Assembly: GCA_918807975.1 (NCBI GenBank)
Contig: OU964924.1
Span: 7,886,501-7,950,500 of the forward strand
DNA from: Aplidium turbinatum
Taxonomy: Eukaryota; Chordata; Ascidiacea; Aplousobranchia; Polyclinidae
DNA: 64,000 nucleotides
Direction of reading: 5' to 3'
The notes under the pieces are model-generated. The model was given only the letters and a program-made list of their open reading frames with translations. It had not been told where the DNA came from and did no database searches. How positions within the stretch are numbered: the stretch's first letter is position 1; every line of letters starts with the position of its first letter. A program made the position numbers and the translations under genes. This document shows, piece after piece, positions 12,801 to 24,800 of the stretch.

Positions 12801-15800
12801 TTTGACAAAGATCGTTATGTCACCTTAGAAAATGATGACTTCTGCTGTGCTGATGAGATCATTAGTTTTTGCAAAGACCAGTTGGAAAAAACTCAATTAA
12901 GAGATGACCAAGAGTTCCTTGAATTATCTATCATAATTCTTAATCGAGCACCACCACATGGCATTCGGTTTCGTTATCCCGGCGCCCTTCACCAGACAAG
13001 ATGGATGGCCAGTTGGCCACTGCTAGTATATATGCATTGAAGATTTGGCTGTTCAGAATGCAGTTTGATTTGACCAATAAGGAGCAATATGATTTCAAAA
13101 AAATTGTCATTTTTGTGTTAAAAGTATACTTCTTTCTTGTATTGTAATGTGCAGACGCATTGCTTATACTTCTAATCTTGGTTTACTGCTTCTCTAACAA
13201 CGTGCGACCCACGGAATGATCTGCAACCCCAGATAAAAAGACTAAAGGAATATCAGCAACATGATTCAGCGGTAGCCAAAGAAGCAATGAAAACATTCTC
13301 AATGCACTGATGGTACATAAGTGAGGATGCAACCTAATTCGTACCCTGAACCATTCGTACCCTCATTTGGTACCCTGAAAAAATCGAGAAAAAAAATTAA
13401 AAAAGCCAAAATAGCACACGGATCGGAGTTTCCGGTTAACCCTACCTTTATGTGAAGAACTCATCGGCCTTGTATTTTTTGATGATGGTGTTTCAAGTAT
13501 TGAAAAAGAAGCTATGGTTTTTGCCTTGACCCATAAAAGTATGAGTAGTCCACCATTGAAGCGTATTTCTTCATTGCCAGATGATGTCTTTTCAAAAGAT
13601 TTATCAGACTTTGTCACATCCAACACCATGCGATTGTTCCAGATTCTGGATTTGCCATCTGACTTTCTAAAGCTGGAAGTTGTAGCATGGGATTTGGATG
13701 AAAGTAATAAGAGAACAAAAAGCGTTGTTAGTTAGTATTCATGTGATCACCGATTTTGCTGAAAGAGGTGTTGCATTGATGCAAAATTTTAACAATTTGC
13801 TGACAAAAGATGAAAATCAAATGCAGTATATTCTGCGTCATCTTCGAAATTGCAATAATAAGAATATTGAGATTTGAGAACCACTTAAAGTCCACAGACT
13901 GAATCATATTTGATATACGAGACCTGTAAATGTGTCCACTCTAGGTGGGTGCGATCTAACTTATAAACATATTCAGCATATCATTACAGTATATTTTATA
14001 GCCCATTACAGACTGGAGTAGTTGCTACTGCCGGATTTGGCAAGATTGTTGCCTATTTTTCTTCATTTGTGTCTGCACTCTGCAGTGCATTGTATATTGC
14101 TGAGGTTTTGTTTTTAAGACATTTATTTAGGCGATTCACCTATTTTGACAAAATTTTTGTATTTTTGTCATTTTTCACTGGTCATGTGGCACCTCTAAAC
14201 CTTTATCAAAATACTTCAAACTTTTAGTGAACTGTTTTTTAGTGAAATGGAACCAAATGAGAGGGTAAGAACCAAACTTTTCCAACTTTAAAATTTTACC
14301 ATACATTTGAGGACCACCCTAGTGACCGTGTGTGCCGAACGAAGCATTACACTTTTGCTCTCAACAAGTTAGATATATACAATGCTTCTTTTAAAAAAAT
14401 GGTAATAGTATGTAAATGTAATGCAACTCAAATTAAAAATTGACTACAAAATGCACTTTAGGTCAAAATTTAGTTAAAAAAAAAAAGAATGCTTCCGGGT
14501 AGTACCGAACTCATTCCCTCTAGAATAGGAGTCGGCGAAGTATCGCACGTGCCACGGATCAAGTTGAATAAAATTGTCGAATTTAGAACTTATATATGTG
14601 CTTTGTAAGAGAAAAAAAAAAGGTGCCTGTATAGTGATGTCATGACCGGTCAAATAGTGTTTCAGATTCAAAGACCGGCGCCGGTCAAATAGCCACTGCC
14701 AAAAGATTACTAGGCATGGCTGCTGCAACTGTCTTCAAAATGAGAAAATATTAGGTAGCCTACACAGTTTTAAAAAAACAAGCTGTGACCCTAACTAGAG
14801 AGTATATCTGCCATATCTGGTGCTACGCCTTGCCCATGAGTAGCCAGGGAGTAACGACATTTGAGATGCAACTCCATTTTACCTCAGAGTGAAACCTCTG
14901 CCGTCAGTTGCAGTTTATAGGCCTAGTCAATGCCCAGGACTGTTAAAAAGTGAGAACTAAATAATTGAGTGGTTTATCCAGCTGTGGTGATAAAACTTGT
15001 GGTAGGCTGATCTTTCGTGTGTGACCAGCGTGAATAATTTGAGCAGCAGGTCCAGGGTGGTAAACGATAGACCCTCAGCCCTGGCCATAGATCAAGAAGG
15101 AAAAATCCCCATTAGGCTACAGGAAGAGGACCAGTACTTATTACTGGTATTATTCGTGACAACGTCTCATAATACATGTTTTAAACCAATTTAGGTTTTT
15201 TCATGCTTTCCTGAGCATGTGTTGTATTTCATTTCATTGAATAACTTGATACTTGGATATTATCCTTGTGTATTTATGATGTGCCGGGAGACAACTGGCG
15301 GCTGGGAGACAACTTGCCCATCTCAGTGGGATTAGTGGAACTGATTACAACATATTTTAAAGAAGATTGCTCAGCGATTTATCAATGCTTTGAGGTAACG
15401 TACATCTATTATTATTTACTTGCAAACACAGATTTTTTAATACCCAACCTTCCCATTCCCGGAAGAACATCCGACACATACTTTGCAAATTTATATATAG
15501 CTTATATATAACTTGTGTGATATGAACACCATGCTACTACTGCTAATAAATTCTATTTCATTGCCTTCTTAGCGATAAGAGTGCGGCTATATGAGTGTTT
15601 GACAATGTTTGTATTATTTTCAATATCTTAAAAATGTTGAATTCAATTTGTAGGATTCAGCTATCTCCCAGTTTGAAGAAACTCGTGTACCAGCATCCAA
15701 TAATTGTGTGTTTTGGTAAGTTGTGAATGAGCGTTTGTACAATTTTGACTGATGTACAAGTGAACTTTTGAATTGCTCACCTAAATATGAAGTTGGTAAA

Positions 15801-18800
15801 TGTAAATATGCACTAATTTCAGTCTTCGTAGTTTCATTTGTGCCTCATTGCATCTGCAGGGCCCACTCTTGCCAGTGCAGTGAAGTTTCTCGTATTCATC
15901 GAAGGCAACCTTGCAATGGAAACCAAGTCGTTTTTTTGTAGCGCTGGCTTACTTCTTCTGCTCATATTACGTCTTTGCAATGTCATATCCAGATAGTGCA
16001 GCTGCAAGTCTGGAGTTTATACAGAGGTATGTAAACCTGTAATGTGTTTAATTGTTTATGTATGAGCTAAGGAATAACAATAATGGAACTCCCTCCTTCA
16101 CAAAGTCATTCATACCAGTGACAAGCTGGTCTGGAGTGGGATTCAAATCCACGAAGTTCTTGACAGTGTCTCTCTACTGCAGCTAGTAAGAACTGCACCC
16201 ATTACCGGAGGGATTGCGTCTTAGACCACTCGGCCATCCAGACTGATTATTAGAGGTGTTAAACTGTTAATACTAGTTATGTACGCAAGTTCCAAGCCAC
16301 AACTCCAGAGGATGACGATTATTCTAAGGTTTGTGGAAGTGACAACGCATTCTGATCAATTTGAAGGTTTCACTACACGATGGTATTGTGGTGTAGTTAC
16401 AAACATTGCTAAATATCACAGTCAAATTTGAAAAGATCCACTGATATAACTTGTGTTGTTTCCTCAGATACTTTGCTCGCATTGGGGTCATCCGTCATGA
16501 CAAGAAAAAGTGGGATGTGCACCCTAAAGTACTCCGACTGTGCAACGAGGTCATGCTTCGGCAGGGATGTTTGTTATGAAGATTGAAGCAAGTCAAGAAA
16601 TTCACTGTTCAGTCGCTGCTGCTTCATGCTTCGCCGAAATATAGCCTCGACTGAACTCTGCAGTTAAAAAAGCGAATTCACGTGTTCGTGAAACATCAAA
16701 CAAATAGCTATACTTGTAACATCTTGAGAAATATATTGTAAAACATTGTCGCCAGTGAGGTCTGCTGTACACAATAAATTTATATCTGCAAATGCACGTG
16801 TGTAATATTTACTTGTAGAGAAAGTCATTTTACTCTCATAATGCCGTTTGTCACAAAAACTATTCGGAAAGTTATTTTGCTGCCTGTCCAGAGCAGTAAT
16901 GTTACTGATCAGAAACATTTAAAAAATGACTATCCGGAGCAGTAATTCTACTGATCAGAAACATTTAAAAAATGACTATCCAGACCAGTAATTTTACTGA
17001 TCAGAAACATTTAAAAAATGACTATCCAGAGCAGTAATTTTACTGATCAGAAACATTTAAAAAATGACTATCCAGAGCAGTATTTTTACTGATCAGAAAC
17101 ATTAAAAATATGACTGTCAACGGAAGTAAAAATACTTCCATTACAGTAAATAAAATTACTACTTAGGAAGTTATTTTGCTGCCTGTCCAAAGGACAGTAA
17201 AATTTTTTAACAGTGTTTGTTATATACTCTCTTTGAAGGACGCTGTTCAAGTGTGCGTTGTACAGTATACGGCAAAAGTTGTACAGTATACCTGTTGCTT
17301 GATCTTGTTATTTCTTTGTTTACTTATCGGATATTTGTCGACATACTGTAGGCTAGTTACAAGATATCGCACGGACGAGCGCTGCAACGTACACTATACA
17401 GTACACACGATGTGGCACAGGGGGTGCTACACCCCTTAAAATTAATTTAATTTATTTGAAAATGAATAAACAAAGTTTTTTGACTAGCTTATTCAAATAG
17501 AAAGCAAAAAGGGAAGAAATAAGTGAAATTGAGATTTATACAGTAGTCTCCGCTTATCAAGCCCACGGTTAACAAGCCCACCAGCTTATTACGCTCACTT
17601 TGGTCCCGTCCGGAATAACTTCCATTCATTACTGTAATAGAAAATGTACCCGGCATAATAAGCCTACCCGCTTAATAGCGTAAACATTGCCAGGATCCCG
17701 AAGTGGGCTTAATAAGCGGGGACTACTGTATACCAGTAATCATCCTTAAAATTTCGTAAGCTTACTTTTTCAGGCGTATCAAGCAGCTCGGATAAGGCCA
17801 ACACCAATGCATCTGGAGTGACGTTACCGGTTGCGTATTCTTTGACGTAATAACGAAGACAACGACGCTCGGAATCAGATAATGTCATCCAGATGTCCGA
17901 TGCAAGAAGAGCTTCCTCCAGAGTGGCCATGGTAGAGGAGACCTTGATAGCAGACTGGTGGAGCGGAGACTGCGCGAGCATGTTCGGTAGGATCATCTGG
18001 TTGTTTGACATCATCTTCCTCTGGAAGGATGTCTGTAAAAAGAAGCAAAATGTTCATCAACTGCGTAGTCGAGAGGTGGGCGCACTGATATAACACTCGA
18101 AAGGGCGCAGGTTTCACGACGCTTATGAGCATGCGGATTAGGGTGGCTCATTTTCCTTGATGTTCTTTAAAATTTTTGTCAGTTTGGAATAATGTTCCAT
18201 TTTGCTCACTGATATTTGTAAACCAAAAATTTTTGTTGGGTTTTGACCTTTGACCCTGGTTCACCCAAGGAGAAATTCTGAATTTTTCTGAAAAATTAGT
18301 AAATTTCGAAGTGGTTTAGAAGTATCTCAAGAGAGGATTTCTCAAAATTTGACCACGTGATTTTGACGTCACTTCCTCTGTTAACTTCCACGTGGAACAT
18401 CTTCACCCTACTCCAAGTCTGAGAGTCACTAATAGTGCATGCTTTTAGTGTCATTTTAGTTGATTTTACAGCCTTTTCGCAGTCAGTGAATCTATAACGT
18501 CGTAGACCAACAAAAAAATTTGGCATAAAAGATGAAAGTCATTTTAGAGTATTTCAGGGCCCCTGATTCCGAAAATGCACTTAGTTTTTTCGAATTGCCT
18601 CTAGTTTTCGAGATATTCGACAATGAAAATATTTTTGAAATCGTTTCTCAAAAGCATTCAATTAGCAAATTACTTATTTTCAGCCCTGTTTACCATTATG
18701 ATGTCATAATTGCACTTGTCTAGTTCAATTGGTTCATATTGCACGAAAGTTCAAAACGCAAGCAAAGGTTGAAATGAACTGTGTTTAACGTAAGGGAGAC

Positions 18801-21800
18801 ATAAATACTCAATGAAAACAGTTGTGAATCAGTAGGCCTACATCACAAGAAACATATCCCGAAAGTCATGTGTTTATGAATGCAGCTTTATATTGAAAAG
18901 GTAGGCCTACTGAAATGGATACTTGTACAAATGAAGTTTTATTCCAAGCCTTTGCTAAGGCCAAGTCTTTGCTGCAAGAAGTTTTTTTCTGGTCTATAGG
19001 CTAAATAAATGGCATATAGGCTAATAAAATATGCCTTTGACAAGTAGGATGCTGTACAAACAACCCAGATATATTTTGCTGCATGAAGCAACGCAGAGGA
19101 CCAACACATTTTGCGATAGATACAGCGCTATATAAAAACAAGCATTATTATTATTACTTTGACATGAAGATAAGACCTGGGTTCCTCCCAAAGTATGCAA
19201 ACATTGCACTCAAACCCGTTTCTGGGCTCAAGGCCAAGAAGTTCAGAGTGCCATGACATAAAGAGAGCCGTGGAATCACCATGAAAATTGATACTTCTGC
19301 ACGGTGAGGATGTTCGAAGGAAGTTGGAACATCATGTTTACATGGAATGTGCAAGGCAGTCATTGCATGGACGTTGCTATTTCTGTTTTTTGTTTACCCT
19401 CTCTATAGTTTCAAGTGGTGATTTGCTTGAAACAATAGGAAAACGGGCATAACTGAGAGTAACCTCAATACCTTCAGTAATGTTTTGGAGCAAGGTCAAG
19501 TTTTTTTCTCAAAACCATTTCTACCACCTACTGTAGTAGTTAAAGATTTAGTTATCAAAAGTGGTAGCTGCAATCTTGGCTCCTCATCTCGATCAACATG
19601 GCATTCTTGACTCCAAGTCCAAGATTACGTTCTTCCGCAGCAAGGATAAACGCAGCTACTTTACTGAAGAACATAACTTTGTATTCTGTAATTATATAAA
19701 TGGCCTTCGTACCTTGATGGGTGTTGCTCAGTAGGCCAATCATAATAAAGAGTTGCGTTTGTTCATCGATAGCTTTGTTTTGTTTATTTGTCTAGTTTGT
19801 TAAGCAAAACAATGTATGCATTTTGTTTGTACTTAGTAGCTTACTTAGTAAGTCTGAGACTGTTGAAATCAACAAATATATTAATGCAAAACGCAAGTTA
19901 TATATTCTACATCTTGTATCCTCAGGCTTACTTCGCATCATATTTTGATTGTTACTAGGCCAGTAAACGTTAAATAGCTGTTTGTTTGGGTTGTAATCAA
20001 CGTGATTGGTTCCAAATAGCGTTTATACAACTCAGAAATGTGCCTGGGATTACTTCCAGTTTTGTCTATGTAGTAAACGACACGACGTTAAATCTATAGG
20101 GGCTCAAAATTGCGAAAAAAATGTTTTTGCTGTAACTCAAAAACTAAAGCCAATTCGAGAAAACTTAGTGCATTTTTAGAATCAGGGGCCTCGAAATACC
20201 TTAAAATGACTCTCACATGTCTTTATATAAAAAACAGTTTTGTTGGCCTGTGAAAATCGATAAACATCGTCAAATGATTCAAGAAACTGAAAGCAGTAGA
20301 TATTTACTACGTGAAGAGTGCACAAAGAAAATCATGTCTGAAATGTTGTAGAATTCGACATTTTGAGAGTAATACATGTGTCAGTGTTCATGGAATACCT
20401 AATTAAACTACTTTGCTTGCTACAAGTTTGTGTTACTGCCTCTTATTGTGTCCATTAAGATGCTAGAGTGCATTAGAAGATAGCGAGTAAGCAGTTTCAG
20501 GGATAAGCGAAAATTCGATATTTTGAAAAAATTCAAACCAGGTGAACCAGGGTCAAACATTAATATTTTTTTGTAAAATTTGGTGTAGGAGATACATTTA
20601 CCAAAAGGAACAATATTCCAAACTGACGAAAAATTTAAAAGAAAAAAAATTTTTTTTGGAGATTTTGCGCCAGCCTAATGCGGATATGTCTTTGGCAGGA
20701 TGCCTAATGACATGCCTGAAGGGAGACACGAAGATTGGCTTCCTTGCCTTCCAATCCAAATAATATAAATCTTCAACTATTGTGCAGAAGCCTGGATACG
20801 ACAAAAAATGACCAAAATGGAAATGTTGTTACTTAAGTTCGTTTTCAGACTCACGCCCAGTAGTTGAAGTTTTAGATTAAGTAGACGAGAAGGCAAGGAA
20901 GTTAATCTTTGTGCCTCCCTTCAGGCATCCCTTTAAGTGTTTTGAAAAAGACAAAACCATAAAGTCATGTTTAAAAACAGAACAACTGAAATGGTAGAAA
21001 TAACATCTAAGACAACGTTTTATTAGCAGATAATTCATTCTGCAGACGTTGATAAAAGGTTCAATTTAGCCAGCTGAGTGTAAAATTCAAGCCAGTACCA
21101 TAATCCCATTTCTGGCTTCTTTGTTGACAGCTTTCTTAAGTTTCCTGCTGCTAGTAGTCGAACTGTGCCAGGAGATGCGATCGTCTGTCATCTTGGACGA
21201 AACAGAGGCATGTTGATTCTGCAAAGTGACGTCCAAAAACGTAATAATGCAGTGTTGGGCAGTGACATACTGTTTTTTCAGTGTAGTGTTTTCATTAATT
21301 TTACCCAAAACTCAAGTAGAGACAAAGTAAGGTGCTGAAAATTTAAGTTTAACTGATAAGCTTAGTTGCTATTTAACGCGATAAAATTCGTAAAATTCTT
21401 TGATTTAAAAATAGCAACCCTGACCTGCGGGATCCTCCCAACATAGCGGACAGTCATGATGAGGAGGGGACTGGACTTAATCAGGGACACACATTCAGCA
21501 TGGGTGGCTCCCTCCAGGGATACATTGTTCACATCCAGTATCTCATCGCCAGCCTATGAAAAGATGTGAAGTCAACGGCAGAGGAACTGCAGTGATGCAG
21601 GACAGTAAGAAATCGGCGCAACCGATTTCTCGGGCTACGATAAGTAGAATTTCAACCCATTTGGCGTAGAACTGAAACTGTTATTTCAAAGTGAATCCCT
21701 TAAATGTCCTGAACAGTTGTAAACAACGACGCAAACGTGTTCCTTATTAATTCAAGAATGAAGTATTTCGGGGAATATATGATTTTTTCGGAAATAGCAT

Positions 21801-24800
21801 TTTGATATCCCTGGTACTTCGTCATAGATTGTCGTCGAAAAAGTGAAACAAAAATTTCCCCGACAATATTATGTTTTTCGCTTTATTTTGTACTGTGATT
21901 TGTTTTCTTGCATGGAGTTATTTTTTTCGCTTTCCGCGTTAGGCAAGACTACCGGCTATACATTAAACTGAATAGCCGTCCAAGGTTAAACTTGGCTATT
22001 CTTCTAATGATTGCAGGGGCTGTAGGCTGGTTAGTGGTTATGTTATCACACATTAGTAATATGTATTGAGAATAAATATAGAAAGACAGTCCAGGAATGT
22101 CACGATAATTTTTCAAAATAAATAGAAAAATTTTTAACCCAACCATCGCGTAATGCAGGTTGTGGACAGGCCAAAATCAAATGATCAGTTTATTTACTGT
22201 TTGTGCAATATGGACAAATTTCTACATATCTGCGACATAAACGGTGACCTTTGTGTTTCTGCAGCAATTTTTTAACTGGATAAAATAAAACCTTTCTGAT
22301 ATATGTTGCGAAAACTACTCGTATGTGAGCACTTAGATATTTGAAATAAATAAAATTGGGATGAAATTAGCAAAATGCTTAACACCAACTAATGCAGTGA
22401 CAGTATTGTTACTATATCAAATCTATAGAGGAAATTTGCAGGGAAACGTCGGTATCATTATAACTAACCTTCAAACCAGCATTCTCAGCCGCCGATAGTG
22501 GATCAACTCCAGTCACATAAATCCCCAAGCCATACTCTGATCCACCTCTGACCATGAGGCCCAGACTCTGCCTCGCCTTGACAGCCAGAGTGACCTGCAG
22601 CGAATGAGCATAAACGAGATCATGAAAAATGCTTTTAAATTCTAGCGGTTGTAGCGGTCACGGGTTCTATTTGTTCACTTTGCTTAAATTGTTTGACGTC
22701 ATCATGCGGGCACAACGACTGAAGGAAAGTAATAATCTGAAACAAAATTGTCATCATTTTTCAACTAGGTAAAGTTCAAGCTACCGCTGTTTCTTCGCTT
22801 TATTCCCACCACCAAAGTTAAGAAGTTTTTCTTCCGTTTCACCTGTTAACTATTGTACAGGTACATACACTCAGCATAGAATTTTTCTTGAAAAATACAA
22901 TGGACTCAAATCTACAGCAGATGAAACCCTAACTTTAGCTGTAAGCACATGATGACGTACTGACCTTCCTTTCACCAGCTTGCAGAAGATGCAAACTACT
23001 TCTTCTGCTGTCAAGCACCGGCTTAGCATATTGGTTTTTCTTTGATATGCTGTGTGGTGGAGAGGCTGGCCTACCGCGGGTATCCACCCATGGTACGTCA
23101 TCAGGAGATACTTGCTTGCTTTTGTAAGGCTTCACAAACATACTCAAGTTCTCTACAGAGCTCAAGATCTGAAATCAAAAAGTATTGTGTCATTTTTTTG
23201 CGCTTTCGACAGAAATTGCGGTTGTCATGCATAGCTTCCTGGAAATGCGGCCTGATTTGTCGCATTTTGGAGTTTAAAATAAGACCTTAGAAAGAAGACC
23301 TTAAAATATAATTTTTAGAAAATTTCATTCACAGTTAACAAAAGTTGGCAAATTCTGGAAAGTTCTGCAAAAAGTAACAAATCAGGCCGTATCTCTAGGT
23401 AGCCTGCGTATCATGTAACTCTACGTGCGAGACGCATTACTGCGAGCTCAGCTTCCCAGCTGTTGTTGTTAGCTGCTGGAGTTGTTTGCATGTTTGCATA
23501 AAGAAAACAGACAATTTATATGAATTTAAAATTCACTTAAAAACATTGCATCTTACTGAACGTCATGACTAAAAGAAGTTTTTTCACCCTCGTTTTTACA
23601 GTGCCCAGAAGCATAGTTTGCACTAGATGGAACAAGCGTTATATCAATGTTATTGGTATTAGAAAAACGGCGGTAAAGCAAAAACTAGTAAAGCAACCAC
23701 TAAATTCCAGCATGGTCTTTATAATCAAAAAGCTCAGAAATTTATTTCAAACAGCAAGACATTCAACTTGACTGGCCACGGGCAAAAGCCATTGGAATCA
23801 CCGTAAAATGAGAAAAGGATGGGCTAAACAGCTTTCCATTATAAATTGAAACATCCAGAAATTTCGTAAAATACAGCTGTGTGGTGTTAGGGATGAAACT
23901 GATGTCTTGATTGTAATATCCAGGCAAATTTGGTTTGAGGTTAGTGGTAGAAAAGCATAAAATCAGTTTTGATATCAAATGGATATTGTTTGAGTATATA
24001 ACCGAGAAAGTCTGCACACACAAATTTGTTGAACAAACTCAACGAGTTTTCTTTGCAAAACTTTCGCATTTCTGAATTTTTTTTATCCAGGTGCTGGTAA
24101 ACAAGCACAAGGGAAAGCTGTTGCTGTCGGCGTCGCAGTAAAGCTCAAAATTAGCTGCAGGTGAGCTGGAGCTTCATCAGGGTTCACGCAGGAAGAAGCG
24201 AATTAGCAACAACTCTTTTTCAATTGCGACAAAATCCCGAAAGCAGTCATTGAATTCGTTGCTGTTCAGGACAATATAATACTTGATTTCGCAATTATGA
24301 TGCAACAATGATTCTAACTTTTCTCGCCCGCTTTTCTCTTTTCTGTGAGAAAATGTTTTCTTAATTAGTTTTTATAAAAATGCAAGTTGAATTCGTATGA
24401 ATGCTGTGCGTCTGCGGGCCAAAAATAACACGTTTTGCAACAACGGCGCAGGCCATACAAACACGTATCGCGGGCCGGATCTGGCCGGCGGATTGGACTT
24501 TGGACACCCCTGTCTTAGACTCTAGAAGAGGTTGGTTACCGCAAAAATAATGTCATTTATTTTTTGTATTTTTTGTGACAGGCTAAAATAACATCAAGCC
24601 CTGGCGTACTCCTTGGTTTTAAGTGTTCAAGGTGCGACAAAGCAAAACCTATTTCAAAGCTTCAGTTCGCAATTAATCCAAATATAAAACAATGTCCCGC
24701 AAAGTTTTATGTGCCAACAGTGAATAGCGATGTAGAAGTCTACAATTAATGGTATGTAGGATCTTTCATGATCACGCACAACTTTTCAATTACACTCAAT

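Larger units (their letters stand above)
11083..14700. mobile_element. long-TIR element with 9-bp target duplication (Mutator-like), middle layer
   Basis: About 300-bp terminal inverted repeats start GGCAGTGGCTATTTGACC at 11083 and end in the complement at 14700. Both arms continue through GGCGCCGGTC, a TGACATCACTATA block and a tail that reads GTCAATTTTTAAT near 11390 and its inverse near 14434. The flanks are a perfect 9-bp duplication AAAAGATTA (11074-11082 and 14701-14709). Long TIRs plus a 9-bp duplication are typical of Mutator-like elements, but I recognise no MULE transposase because the interior is occupied by the inner element. The superfamily is therefore inferred. Confidence 0.75.
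9297..17215. mobile_element. CACTA (EnSpm-like) DNA transposon, outer layer of a three-deep nest
   Basis: The left end reads CACTGTTAAAAATTTTCGTA then ATTTTACTGTC; the right end is the complement with a small gap (CACTGTTAAAAAATTTTACT then GTC). The CACTG terminus and only a 2-bp matching flank (TT on both sides) fit animal CACTA/EnSpm elements. Subterminal tandem repeats at 16904-17130 and a repeated GTTATTTTGCTGCCTGTCC at 16871 and 17171 also fit. It carries a decayed multi-exon passenger gene at about 15272-16579 and is itself interrupted by the 9-bp-duplication element at 11083-14700. It fills most of WHRN intron 12. Confidence 0.65.
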
